A stretch of DNA of 54,086 nt from Luteolibacter sp. (GCA_030696085.1 JAUYNL010000034.1:1-54086); one strand, 5' to 3'; counted from the stretch's first letter, positions 17,708 through 26,318 are shown. The notes: generated from the sequence alone by a model not told the origin. Translations and numbers: made by a program.

Positions 17708-19263
17708 CCTAACATTTCCTCCAGTTTTTTTCGTCCTTCGGCGATCTCCGCATCCATCTTGGCAATCCGTTTCAAAATCTCTTTCGGCAAGTCGTGATCG
17801 ATTTCCTCGTAAACCGTCTCCTTGTAGCGGTTGAGCGATAGGTCGTAGTCGTTCGCCGCAATCTCCTCCTTCGGCACAAAGAAGCTCTGGTCCGTCCGCT
17901 TCCGTTTCGCCTCGGCTTTCAGGTTCTTCCACCGGGCCAATACATCGGGAAGGTTGTTCTTGGCGTGTTCCTCTTTGTTCAGCGGAGCCTGAACAAGCGG
18001 CCCCAGCTTCTCCTGCGGTAGCAAGGGGGTGCGCTTGTCATCTAGCGAGATTCCATCGGCCTGGATGTCGTAAAACCAGACCTTGTCGGTGCCGCCCGAG
18101 TTTGTCTTGGTGAAGATCAGGATGGCTGTGGCCACGCCAGCGTAGGGACGGAAGACGCCGGAGGGCAGTTTGATCACGGCATCAAGTTTCTGGTCCTCGA
18201 CCAGCATCTGCCTCAGCCCTTGGTGTGCCCGGCTGGAACCGAACAGCACGCCATCGGGCACGATGACCGCGGCGCGGCCGCCCGGTTTCATCAGGCGCAG
18301 GAACAGCGCGAGGAATAGCAGCTCGGTTTTCCGGGTCTTGACGATCTGGAGCAGGTCCTTGGCACAGGACTCATAGTCAAGACTGCCGGCAAAGGGCGGG
18401 TTGGCGAGGATGATGGAGTATTTTTCCTCTTCCCCCGCGTGGTCTTCGGAGAGCGAGTCTCGGTTTACGATTCCGGGGTTCTGCACGCCGTGGAGCAGCA
18501 TGTTCATCGAGCCGATCCGCAACATTGTCGAATCGAAGTCGAAGCCATGGAACATCCCGTTGTGGAAGTGCTGGCGGAATTTCGCGTTGTTGAAGAGTTT
18601 CAGGTTTTCCGGACGGTTGAAGTATTCCGAAACCGCCACCAGGAAACCGGCGGTGCCGCAGGCTGGGTCGCAGATGATGTCAGTGGGCTGCGGCTCGACG
18701 ATTTCGACCATCATCTGGATGAGGTGGCGCGGGGTGCGGAACTGGCCGCTGTCGCCGGCCTGACTGAGCTTGCCGAGCATGTATTCGTAGAGGTCGCCTT
18801 TGGTGTCGCGGTCCTCCATCGGGATCTCATCGAGCAGGTCCACCACCCGGGCCAGCAACCCGGCCTTCTCCGGCGGGATCATGAAGATGGCATCCTTCAT
18901 GTGGATGGCGAAGGCGGAGTCCTTGGCTCCCATGGTCTTGATAAACGGGAAGACGTCCTGGGCGATGCGGCTGTGCATGGCACGCGGCTCAAGGTTCTTG
19001 AACCGCGACCAACGGAGGTCGCGGTAAGGAATCTTCTCCTTGGTCACCGGATTGGAGAACTTGCCCTCCGGGAAGATCGGATCCTCCACCTGGCCGCCAA
19101 GCAACTGGGCCTGCTTCTCCTTCCTGGCCTGGGCCTCATCCAGCCCCTTGATGAAGAGCAGGTAGGTCATCTGCTCGATGACGGCGATGGGGCTGGCGAT
19201 GCCGCCAGACCAGAAGGTGTCCCAGATCTGATCGATCTTGTTGCGTATTTCTCCGGTAATCAT
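17704..19263 (-). CDS. hsdM: Type I DNA methyltransferase subunit (HsdM)
   Basis: This 519-residue N6-adenine methyltransferase begins with the helical N-terminal domain MITGEIRNKIDQIWDTFW. It then has the S-adenosylmethionine motif I DPACGTAGFLVAVSEYF near residues 200-215 and catalytic motif IV as ANPPFAGS near 285. The C-terminus is the usual helical tail (KMDAEIAEGRKKLEEMLG). Length and motif order fit HsdM. It is translationally coupled to hsdS and starts 108 bp downstream of the DUF2130 gene. No hsdR follows directly; the R subunit comes after four unrelated genes. Confidence 0.95.
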   Translation of the reverse strand: MITGEIRNKIDQIWDTFWSGGIASPIAVIEQMTYLLFIKGLDEAQARKEKQAQLLGGQVEDPIFPEGKFSNPVTKEKIPYRDLRWSRFKNLEPRAMHSRIAQDVFPFIKTMGAKDSAFAIHMKDAIFMIPPEKAGLLARVVDLLDEIPMEDRDTKGDLYEYMLGKLSQAGDSGQFRTPRHLIQMMVEIVEPQPTDIICDPACGTAGFLVAVSEYFNRPENLKLFNNAKFRQHFHNGMFHGFDFDSTMLRIGSMNMLLHGVQNPGIVNRDSLSEDHAGEEEKYSIILANPPFAGSLDYESCAKDLLQIVKTRKTELLFLALFLRLMKPGGRAAVIVPDGVLFGSSRAHQGLRQMLVEDQKLDAVIKLPSGVFRPYAGVATAILIFTKTNSGGTDKVWFYDIQADGISLDDKRTPLLPQEKLGPLVQAPLNKEEHAKNNLPDVLARWKNLKAEAKRKRTDQSFFVPKEEIAANDYDLSLNRYKETVYEEIDHDLPKEILKRIAKMDAEIAEGRKKLEEMLG

Positions 19264-19371
19264 GTGGTCAGTTGTCGATGGTCGTTGGGAAGGAGTAATC
19301 GGGTCGTGCCGGGTTTGACAGGCTTGATCCTTGGGAATCGTTGATTTCCTGTTGCTCAGAGGTGAATCTCT

Positions 19372-21186
19372 TCATGCGGCGGACTCCCCGGCGTCGTCTT
19401 CATTTTCCAGTTCATCATCGTCGGAGTCCTCCAGATTGAGGAGCGCGGCTGAACCCGAAAGCGCCTGCACATCGCCGACCATCCCGGCCATGCTCTCGAT
19501 GACGAGGTTGATCTGCTTTTCCCGCTTGTTCCACTTGGTGGTCAAGTAGGTCCGCTCCTTGTCGAGCTCGGTCTTCATGGAACGGAAGGCCTCGATCACG
19601 AGCTGCACCCGATGGCGGAACTCGTTTCCAGTGAGGTATTCGTAGAGCAGTTCCATCTTCTCCTTGGCTCCTTCACGGTGGCCCTTGGCGATCGTGACCT
19701 CTTGCAGGGTCACGCGGAGGGAATGGACAAGCGGAAGCGCCGAGGCGTAGTCCGTGATCCAGACGCCATCCTTCATCCCGAAACGGTCAATATCCTTCGG
19801 CAAGGTTTCAGTCACGATCAGGCCGATGTCTGCCCGGGCCGTGCGCATGTCACCGCGCAACTTGGAGGTCCAGGCGTCCTGCCACGCCTTGGTGCGCTTG
19901 GTTTCAATGAGAATAATTCCACAGCGCTGGCCGGTCCGACTGACGACCTCTTGGGCGATGTCCGCACCCCGTGTACCGGTCGAAACGGGCTCAATCTGGT
20001 CGATGGGGAACGCCTGACGAAGGCGCTGTTCGAAATCCTGCTCCAGCACTTCACCCTGAGTCTGCATCGAGCCTTGGGCGGCTTTGCGCTGGGCCTCCTG
20101 CAGCCTGGTGTTGAGATCGGAGATGACCTTTTCCTTCTCGGCAATCTTGAGGCGACTGGTATCGTCGGCTTGCTTCTGCAGGTCTTCGCGGAGCTTCTCC
20201 CGCTCCTCGTCGAGCTTCTTCTGGTTGTCGATGACAAGCTGATCTTTGTCTTCCAGCAGCTTACGCTTCTCCGCGAGGAGATCGAGTTGATCCTGCTGGG
20301 CCTTCTTGAGGGCGATGGTCTTCTCGTCGCGTTCCTGCTCAAGTGCCTTGAGGGTGAGCGCTTGATCTTCGTTCGCCTTTTTAAGCGCTGCTTCCCGCTC
20401 CGCCATCTTGGCTCGGCCTGCCTCTTCTACCTGCTGCTGTAGCTCCTGACGGATTTTTTCACGCTCCGCCTCAAGCGCCTTCTGGCTATCAATGGCGAGC
20501 TGATCCTTGTCTTCCTGCAGCTTGCGTTTCTCCGCGAGGAGATCGAGTTGCTCCTCCTGGGATTTCTTGAGGGCCACAATCTTTTCATCGCGTTCCTGTT
20601 CAAGTGCCTTGAGGGTGAGCGCTTGATCATCGTTTGCTTTTTTAAGCGCTGCCTCCCGCTCCGCCATCTTGACTCGGGATGCCTCTTCTACCTGCTGCTG
20701 TAGTTCCTGACGGATTTTTTCGCGCTCCGCCTCAAGCGCCTTCTGGCCATCAATGACGAGCTGGTCCTTCGCTTCCTGAAGTTTTCGTTTCTCGGCCAAC
20801 AGGGAGAGCTGGTCATCTTGGGCCTTTTTGAGGGCGGCGGTCTTCTCGTCGCGCTCCTGTTCAAGGGCCTTCATCGTGAGCGCCTGGTCTTCAGTGACTT
20901 TCTTGAAGGCCTTCTCCTCGGCCTTGGCACGGATCTCGGCCTCCTTCTTGCCGAGTTGCTCCTCGACGATGGCATCCACTTTCTCCTGGAGTTCATCTTT
21001 CTGCCGCTTCAGGCTGGCGAGTTCATCGCGGTAGGCTTTCTGGCGCTCTTCGAGCTGATTCTCACGTTGCGCGATGTCACCCTGAAGTTCGCGGGAAAGC
21101 CCCTCGCGGACGCTGGAAAGAACTCCCTCGTTGAGGGGGAAGATGTGGGAGCAGGACGGGCATTTGACGGTGATGGCTTCGCTCAT
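19372..21186 (-). CDS. DUF2130 coiled-coil protein with expanded repeats
   Basis: This 604-residue protein has an N-terminal CPSC knuckle (C9, C12), a very long coiled coil (about residues 30-375) and a C-terminal DUF2130 domain (GTRGADIAQEVV, then IILIETKRTKAWQ and IGLIVTETLPKDI). The IIxIExK pattern in that domain resembles a PD-(D/E)XK nuclease core. The family is often near 430 residues (from memory); the excess here comes from an 87-residue unit present about three times in the coiled coil. DUF2130 genes recur beside type I restriction genes (from memory), and this one lies 108 bp upstream of hsdM in the same direction. Its role is unknown; a DNA-end-sensing or tethering function is a guess. 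Confidence 0.85.
   Translation of the reverse strand: MSEAITVKCPSCSHIFPLNEGVLSSVREGLSRELQGDIAQRENQLEERQKAYRDELASLKRQKDELQEKVDAIVEEQLGKKEAEIRAKAEEKAFKKVTEDQALTMKALEQERDEKTAALKKAQDDQLSLLAEKRKLQEAKDQLVIDGQKALEAEREKIRQELQQQVEEASRVKMAEREAALKKANDDQALTLKALEQERDEKIVALKKSQEEQLDLLAEKRKLQEDKDQLAIDSQKALEAEREKIRQELQQQVEEAGRAKMAEREAALKKANEDQALTLKALEQERDEKTIALKKAQQDQLDLLAEKRKLLEDKDQLVIDNQKKLDEEREKLREDLQKQADDTSRLKIAEKEKVISDLNTRLQEAQRKAAQGSMQTQGEVLEQDFEQRLRQAFPIDQIEPVSTGTRGADIAQEVVSRTGQRCGIILIETKRTKAWQDAWTSKLRGDMRTARADIGLIVTETLPKDIDRFGMKDGVWITDYASALPLVHSLRVTLQEVTIAKGHREGAKEKMELLYEYLTGNEFRHRVQLVIEAFRSMKTELDKERTYLTTKWNKREKQINLVIESMAGMVGDVQALSGSAALLNLEDSDDDELENEDDAGESAA
20137..20889. repeat. Three tandem 261-bp coding repeats
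   Basis: Inside the DUF2130 gene, codons 100-350 consist of three units of 87 codons. They begin at residues 101, 188 and 275, each opening with DQALT(M/L)KALEQERDEK and containing LLAEKRKLQE. Units 1 and 2 are closest to one another at the DNA level; the last third of unit 3 is diverged. The period is a multiple of three and fits a heptad-based coiled coil, so unit gain or loss would change rod length without a frameshift. Confidence 0.85.
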
Positions 21187-21259
21187 AATTGGGAGGTTCT
21201 GTTTTTTGTTGGGGCGACCTTATGCGATTTCGGCAGGCCCGGGTGATTTCTGACTGTCT

Positions 21260-21283
21260 GCGGACGTCAGGGAAACCGTCCGC
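21260..21283. promoter_or_regulatory. Stem-loop between CARF and DUF2130 genes
   Basis: Arms GCGGACG (21260-21266) and CGTCCGC (21277-21283) form a perfect 7-bp stem with a 10-nt loop in the 118-bp gap between the CARF gene and the DUF2130 gene. No T-run follows on the transcribed strand, so it is not a classical terminator. It could attenuate or stabilise the transcript. Confidence 0.35.
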
Positions 21284-21304
21284 CACAGCCGGACACGCTT
21301 ACGC

Positions 21305-22420
21305 CTACCCGTCGATCTGGATCTTCTCCGGCGGTAAGTCGATGGCGAGATGGCCGCCCCGAGGGACGAGGCGATCGATCTGGAAGGAGTCGAATTCTGT
21401 GCGCTTCAGCTTGGCCCGGATGTTCGAGGCCCACTTGCGCAGATCCTCCCCGGCATCGAACTGGCTCCCCAGAGCCTGGTGACTCCAATGCCCGAAGTTA
21501 TCCGGGGCCAAATGCTCGGCCTTGAGGTCCTTCAGATCCTCACCGAGGGTGCCATAGGACTCAACAGGCGGTTTCCCGTCCTTGGCCCGGATGGCAAAAA
21601 ACAAGTAGAGAAGAAACTCGTTGGCCGAGAGGCTGATGTCACGCCCCGTCACAGAAAGGCCGCCCCGGCTGGTGTCCAGTTGAACGATGAGGTCATCATC
21701 GACATTGATGGTCCGGGTGCGAAGCTGGTTCATCAGTTCCACAAAGCTTCCGGCCGAACGCTCCAGGTCCCGCTTGAACAAGTAGCGGAGCGGCACGAAG
21801 GGAACTTCCACGAGTTCCAACCTGGCGTCGGAGCTTGAGAGGCGCAGTCCGGTCTCCCGATCGACAAACTCACCCGTGCAGCCCGGATAGAGGAAGTCCT
21901 TCTGATAGATCCACTCGTCATTGATCAGGATGTGATTGATCTGATCCTGTGCCCGGCCCAGGAGGGTCATGACGGAGTGCAATAGGGCGCTGGTGGTCTT
22001 GCGTCCTCCGGCGATGGATACGATGAGGCGGACGTTATCGTTTTCCGTGAAGCCCCGAATCAGCTCCATGAAAAACTCCGCGATCGCCTCGTTGTCTTCG
22101 AGGCTGCGGATGTCATCCAGCTCCCGAGCGCGGGTCAGGTCAGGGAATACCCGGATGGAGTCGGCGATGGGGCCAAACTTCAGCTTTCCGTCGAGCGGGA
22201 CTCCCTTTTTCCTCAGCTCAGCAAGCATCCGCTCCCAGTGACCATCCTTGAACAGCTTATCCTTGAGCTGTAGGGCACCAGGAGCGGTGGTCAGCGCGAT
22301 GATCCGGTCTGGGATCACTGGATCCGATTTGGTCGCGAGGCTCCACACTGTCTCCGCCAGGACAGCCGGGGTGGCCCCCACTAGGCTGATTAGGACTGTC
22401 TGGGTGATTTCGTTTTCCAT
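21305..22420 (-). CDS. CARF-domain protein, Cas_NE0113 (Csm6/ring-nuclease-like) family
   Basis: This 371-residue protein opens with the CARF-type strand VLISLVGATPAVLAETVW, then ALTTAPGA. Its diagnostic motif is VSIAGGRKTT at residues 134-143, followed by GRAQDQINHILI. This order matches the CRISPR-associated NE0113 family, whose CARF fold binds cyclic oligoadenylate in the relatives that have been studied. The C-terminal 150 residues include a winged-helix-like segment (ISLSANEFLLYLFFA, about 262-276), so it may act as a ligand-controlled regulator, not a nuclease. No HEPN motif (RxxxxH) stands out. The ATG at 22420 (MENEITQT) gives the family-like start. It is the first gene of the long minus-strand array. 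No CRISPR array or cas gene is in the window. Confidence 0.85.
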   Translation of the reverse strand: MENEITQTVLISLVGATPAVLAETVWSLATKSDPVIPDRIIALTTAPGALQLKDKLFKDGHWERMLAELRKKGVPLDGKLKFGPIADSIRVFPDLTRARELDDIRSLEDNEAIAEFFMELIRGFTENDNVRLIVSIAGGRKTTSALLHSVMTLLGRAQDQINHILINDEWIYQKDFLYPGCTGEFVDRETGLRLSSSDARLELVEVPFVPLRYLFKRDLERSAGSFVELMNQLRTRTINVDDDLIVQLDTSRGGLSVTGRDISLSANEFLLYLFFAIRAKDGKPPVESYGTLGEDLKDLKAEHLAPDNFGHWSHQALGSQFDAGEDLRKWASNIRAKLKRTEFDSFQIDRLVPRGGHLAIDLPPEKIQIDG

Positions 22421-22548
22421 ACGGGCCAATAGAAGCGGATGGGCGTCCATTTGGGAAGTCCGCTGACGTCATCGGACCCTCCGATCCGGGCTTTTTGGTC
22501 TGGCCACGGCGTTCTCGGAGCTCCATCGTTCGATCGATAACAATCGAG
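22421..22548. promoter_or_regulatory. Divergent promoter region with two palindromes
   Basis: These 128 bp separate the divergent CARF and AAA ATPase starts. They hold the palindrome TGACGTCA (22464-22471), directly followed by ATCGGA-CCC-TCCGAT (22471-22485, 6-bp arms). Such tight symmetric sites between divergent genes fit an operator. The candidate binder is the winged-helix-like C-terminus of the CARF protein. No convincing -35/-10 pair could be fixed by eye. Confidence 0.45.
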
Positions 22549-24525
22549 ATGATCCCGGCTACCTACACTGTTGGTAATTTCAAGGCGATAGGCGCCCCTC
22601 AAACCATCTTGCTCCGGCCAGTAACCCTGGTCTTCGGCCAAAACAGCGCCGGCAAGTCGAGCATCATCCAATCCCTGTTGCTCTCCCGGTTCGCCATGGA
22701 GAAAGGCAGCTTCGATTTCACTTCGGCAAAGCGCTGGGGGCAAACGGTCGATCTGGGTGGCTTCCGGCAGTATGTTCACCGCCATGAGACGGATAGGGAT
22801 CTGACTTTCCGTTTCGAGTTCCGACGCACCCCGATCGAGATGGGAAGCAGCGCCTTGGATTCACAGGTCAACCGGCAGGCGTCCGTCCGGGCAAAGGACC
22901 AACTCCCTCCGGACTGGTCGTTCTCCTTTTTGAACGATCTGGAGAGGATTTCGGTGAATTTCCTCGTCGGTCTTGCTCCTCCGGAGTGGCGGGACAAGCT
23001 CGGACAGGAACGGCCGGTCGTGAAAGAATTGGAGCTTGGAGGAGATGGCAAACCGCTCCTGAATTTTTCCCTCGATCGAAATGGAGGACTCCAACTGGCA
23101 AAGCTGTTCAACGACAGCCAAGCTCTGATCATTGCGATCGCTCAGCTGGTTCTCGACTACCGGAAGAAACTCACTGCTGATGGAGCCGAAGATGAGCAGG
23201 ATCTGGAAGAACTGGCAAAATCCCTGGGTTCCGTTCCGGTGGAAGAAAACGCGTTTCGAGAGGTCATGAGCCATGTGGCCGACGCTTACGAAGCTGCATG
23301 TGCAGTTGACGAGCCATCGCCCGAGCTTCTCGACTTGCTCGGAGCCAGCGAAGCAATGGGCCGCTTTGTTTGGATCGTCACAGCCCAGCTTGCTAATGAA
23401 CTGAAAACACCCGGACGTGCTTTGCTGCTCGAAGGAAGCGGACTCGATTACCGAATCAAACAAAGCGGCCGCCTCGATGCCACCAGACTTCAGGTCATTC
23501 CTTCACCAGGAGAAAAAGAGGCTTACGATACGGGGACGTCCTTGGGAAAAGCGGCAACCCTTGAGGCCATTGATGATCCTTTGTCCTTTTTCTGTGACGA
23601 CCCGGGAGAGACCGATGTGACCTCGGCACTCGCCAAGGCCTTGCGGTTCGACTTGCAAATGATGATCGATGCCACCTTCGATTCCCTGCGCTGGTGGCTG
23701 CTGGGCACCGAATACATCGGTCCCTACCGTTCGATTCCGGACCGGTATTTCCAAATCGCCAAGCCGGACACCTCGCAAGAGGTCGATCAGGGGTATCAGG
23801 CGCTCAGAAGGATCGCGGAGAACCCGAAACTCCTGCGCCGGATCTCCAATGCATTCCAGGAGATCATGGGTAGCCCCTACCGGCTGGAAGTCAGGAAGAT
23901 CGCCCCATCGGTGGACTTCGCCCAACTCGAAGAAAATGTGCAGCGCTATCTCGAAGTCGAGGCAGTGAAAAAGGACGCAGACGTCAAAGACGGCGTCCGC
24001 GAAGTCATGGCTTCCGCCACAGAGGGCCGGATCGTGAAGGGCGTCTATCTCGTGGACACCAGGAACGGCACCGACGTGGACTTCTGCGATGTTGGTTTCG
24101 GGATTGGGCAGGTGCTCCCCTTGCTTGCCGAGGTTGCTTCCGAGCGAAGCGGCCTGGTCTGCATCGAGCAACCGGAAGCGCATCTGCACCCGAAGATGCA
24201 GAGCGATCTTGCCGACGTCTTCCTTCAGGATTGGTCGAAAGATGAAGGATCCGCCGACAGCCCATTGGCAGGGGGGATTTTCATTCTTGAAACTCACAGT
24301 GAGCACCTGATTCTGCGCCTGCTTCGACGGATCAGGGAAACCACACGGAAAAAGTTGCCTAATGGAATGCGCCAGGTGAGTCCCGACGAAATTTCCGTGA
24401 TGTGGGTGGAAGCTGGGAAAGAGGGTTCTTTGGTAACTCCTCTTGCGATCAGTAAACAGGGGCAGTTCGTTGACGAGTGGCCGGCTGGCTTCTTCGAGGA
24501 GCGTCTTGACGAAATGTTTGACTAA
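22549..24525 (+). CDS. AAA ATPase with DUF3696-like C-terminus (OLD/SMC-like)
   Basis: This 658-residue ABC/SMC-type ATPase starts at the ATG of MIPATYTVGNFKAIG. Walker A GQNSAGKSS is at residues 30-38. The signature and Walker B region read GFGIGQVLPLLAEV, then LVCIEQPEAHLHPKMQ, and the switch histidine is in ILETHSEHL. The C-terminal end WPAGFFEERLDEMFD is typical of DUF3696. Such ATPases act as the sensor or motor component of two-gene defence systems such as Septu PtuA or the OLD-nuclease families. No Toprim domain is visible, so it is not GajA. The last 8 bp overlap the TTG start of the partner gene, indicating coupling. Confidence 0.85.
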   Translation: MIPATYTVGNFKAIGAPQTILLRPVTLVFGQNSAGKSSIIQSLLLSRFAMEKGSFDFTSAKRWGQTVDLGGFRQYVHRHETDRDLTFRFEFRRTPIEMGSSALDSQVNRQASVRAKDQLPPDWSFSFLNDLERISVNFLVGLAPPEWRDKLGQERPVVKELELGGDGKPLLNFSLDRNGGLQLAKLFNDSQALIIAIAQLVLDYRKKLTADGAEDEQDLEELAKSLGSVPVEENAFREVMSHVADAYEAACAVDEPSPELLDLLGASEAMGRFVWIVTAQLANELKTPGRALLLEGSGLDYRIKQSGRLDATRLQVIPSPGEKEAYDTGTSLGKAATLEAIDDPLSFFCDDPGETDVTSALAKALRFDLQMMIDATFDSLRWWLLGTEYIGPYRSIPDRYFQIAKPDTSQEVDQGYQALRRIAENPKLLRRISNAFQEIMGSPYRLEVRKIAPSVDFAQLEENVQRYLEVEAVKKDADVKDGVREVMASATEGRIVKGVYLVDTRNGTDVDFCDVGFGIGQVLPLLAEVASERSGLVCIEQPEAHLHPKMQSDLADVFLQDWSKDEGSADSPLAGGIFILETHSEHLILRLLRRIRETTRKKLPNGMRQVSPDEISVMWVEAGKEGSLVTPLAISKQGQFVDEWPAGFFEERLDEMFD

Positions 24526-25408
24526 AACCGTGTTCAAGTACGTTTTCATCGACCCGGAGACGATTGCGGCGGTGGCGCAGGATGAAGCCGGCCTCGGAAG
24601 ACTCGTGGATGTCCTCCGAAGCATGGATCGAGGTTGTTTGATGGCTGAGACGGATCTCTGGCGTCTGGGACGCGAACTGAAAGCCAAGGTGAAGACAATT
24701 CCGATAGAGAACGGGCGTTCGGTCGTGAGTGAACTGATCATCCAATTAGGCAAAAAGGGACCAAGGGTTGTCATGGATGGAGACGACGAAGAAATTTCCT
24801 TGATCGATTTCGGGGTCGCCAATGCCGAACGTGATTCTATCGACCTTTTCCTGACTCCATCCGAAATCAATCCCCCAAAAAATGCTTCATGGGAAGTTTG
24901 CTCTCTAATATCTCTTCACGCTTCGTCGTTCTCCAGCGATCGGCATAACGTCGGCCATGGACGAGCGTTCAAAAAAGGGGCAGCAACTGGTGACGCAATC
25001 TTTTGCCAATGCTTCGAGAAGCTAATTAAACACGCCTGCGAGATTGTGATCGTCGACTATGCTCTTGGCGAGTATTATGGCAATGATCACCCAATCAACC
25101 TTCGCCGCTGGGTTTTGTGGATCGACTCCCATCTTAAAAATCCGTCTGAGACGACGCTGACAATCCGGACTTGTGGCGATTTTTCAAATCCAGCCTTTCG
25201 TAGTCTGCAGCGCGACGTAAGCAGCCTCCAGCAGGAGGTTGATCTGACACTAAGACTGGATACAGGCCTATCGAAGGAGCAGCTGCCACACCGTCGATTT
25301 CTCATTGCAGACGGAAGTTGCCTTGACATCGACCGGGGCATCGACATCTGCGACTCTGGAGGTAACTGTAGGGAGGTAAGTATCACCTACGCCAATAAGC
25401 CTCGATAG
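24518..25408 (+). CDS. Unrecognised partner of the AAA ATPase
   Basis: This is a roughly 296-residue protein. The start is probably TTG at 24518, overlapping the ATPase stop; GTG at 24530 is an alternative, and the further in-frame upstream reading lies inside the ATPase gene. An N-terminal strand FKYVFIDPETIAAV and the stretches RVVMDGDDEEISLIDFG and VIVDYALGEYYGNDHP suggest an alpha/beta domain. The C-terminus has LPHRRFLIADGSCLDIDRG, an H-x-R-F/Y pattern like that of PLD-related or other effector domains, but the HxKxxxxD motif is absent. It has no HNH, so it is not a PtuB. By position it is the effector of the ATPase cassette (inference). The function is unknown. Confidence 0.7.
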   Translation: MTKTVFKYVFIDPETIAAVAQDEAGLGRLVDVLRSMDRGCLMAETDLWRLGRELKAKVKTIPIENGRSVVSELIIQLGKKGPRVVMDGDDEEISLIDFGVANAERDSIDLFLTPSEINPPKNASWEVCSLISLHASSFSSDRHNVGHGRAFKKGAATGDAIFCQCFEKLIKHACEIVIVDYALGEYYGNDHPINLRRWVLWIDSHLKNPSETTLTIRTCGDFSNPAFRSLQRDVSSLQQEVDLTLRLDTGLSKEQLPHRRFLIADGSCLDIDRGIDICDSGGNCREVSITYANKPR

Positions 25409-25730
25409 TGCTCTCAAAAGGGGATGCTTTTAAAGGTGTCCATAAATCCCTGGAATTCGAATGGTCGCGTGTCGCCGGTCGAAGGGTTGCATTGTGGCGA
25501 TGGGACAAATGTGGGGGTGGCCTCCGATTTTTGAATCCTCTCTCCTCGAGTCAGCTGCCCAATGCCCGACGGCCTATGTTCATGGTCCACCACTGAAAAG
25601 CTTCGTGTGGATGCGGATCTGGAAGATCGGGACAACGGCACAGGCGGACTTCCGGAAGGGCATTCCGGGCAGTGGGACGAGCGCTGATGTCGGCTTGATC
25701 ACCAGAGAGGGCTGCGGGAGCCGCTTAAAA
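25409..25730. other. Convergent intergenic region, nothing recognised
   Basis: These 322 bp lie between the stop of the ATPase partner (plus strand) and the stop of the XRE regulator (minus strand). Short open frames exist on both strands, but none has a recognisable motif, a good start or coupling to a neighbour. No strong terminator hairpin with a T-run was found. Confidence 0.5.
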
Positions 25731-26318
25731 TCAGCCTGGCTTTGAGCCGGGCAGCAAATTAGAACCGCCGCGTGTCTCCGCCCGTTTCAGGAGCCAGTCG
25801 AAAAGTTCTGTAAATGGGTTCGTTGCATCGCCGCCGGGATTTTGACAAAAGTTCGTGAGTTCTGATCGCACCATTTCCGTCAGATGATCGACCATTTGGG
25901 CCATGGACGGATTAAGGGGAGGACTTTCACCTTCAAGGGATACTGACTCCGAAACCTGTGCTGCGTCCCCCTGAACTTCAGATTGCCTGCGGAGGAGCTT
26001 CTTGGGATCCAGCTTTTCCGAACTAATTAACGGATTGACTGTGAAGCGAAGAGAACTCGTGTGCCTGAGTTCACCGCCCTCTGATGTGGGGATCGGCCCG
26101 GGAGTGACCGGATATTGAAGAAGCCAGTCTTCATCAACTCCCAGTAGGTAGCTAATGTGCTTGGCAAGCTTCCGACTGATGGGAGTGCGGTTTTTCTCGA
26201 TCGCTCTGATCATAGTTTCCGATCTGCCGACCAATTTTGCGAAGCCGGCCTGGGTGGATGCCGAGCGGCAGGTGGGATCCTGCTGAAGGAACATTCTGAG
26301 CAGTTGCAGTGGACTCAT
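25731..26318 (-). CDS. XRE-family regulator of the island end
   Basis: This 195-residue protein starts at MSPLQLLRMF (26318). The N-terminal helix-turn-helix spans AGFAKLVGRSETMIRAIEKN and continues to ISYLLGVDEDWLLQ, a typical Cro/CI-type fold followed by a short helical cap. The C-terminal 120 residues are not recognised. It lies divergent to the excisionase-like gene, with a hairpin-forming operator candidate between them. A role as repressor of excision or of the island promoters is inferred from this position. Confidence 0.75.
   Translation of the reverse strand: MSPLQLLRMFLQQDPTCRSASTQAGFAKLVGRSETMIRAIEKNRTPISRKLAKHISYLLGVDEDWLLQYPVTPGPIPTSEGGELRHTSSLRFTVNPLISSEKLDPKKLLRRQSEVQGDAAQVSESVSLEGESPPLNPSMAQMVDHLTEMVRSELTNFCQNPGGDATNPFTELFDWLLKRAETRGGSNLLPGSKPG

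Noticed and set aside
20137-20889. Possible CRISPR-like periodic repeats
   Set aside because: The 261-bp units are contiguous coding repeats of a coiled coil with no spacers. No CRISPR array was seen anywhere in the window.
23503-24870. 455-codon minus-strand frame
   Set aside because: It lies fully opposite the AAA ATPase and its partner, whose motifs are clear; no motif on the minus strand.
22549-25408. Gabija or Septu assignment
   Set aside because: The ATPase has no Toprim domain (not GajA), and the partner is neither a UvrD helicase nor an HNH protein.
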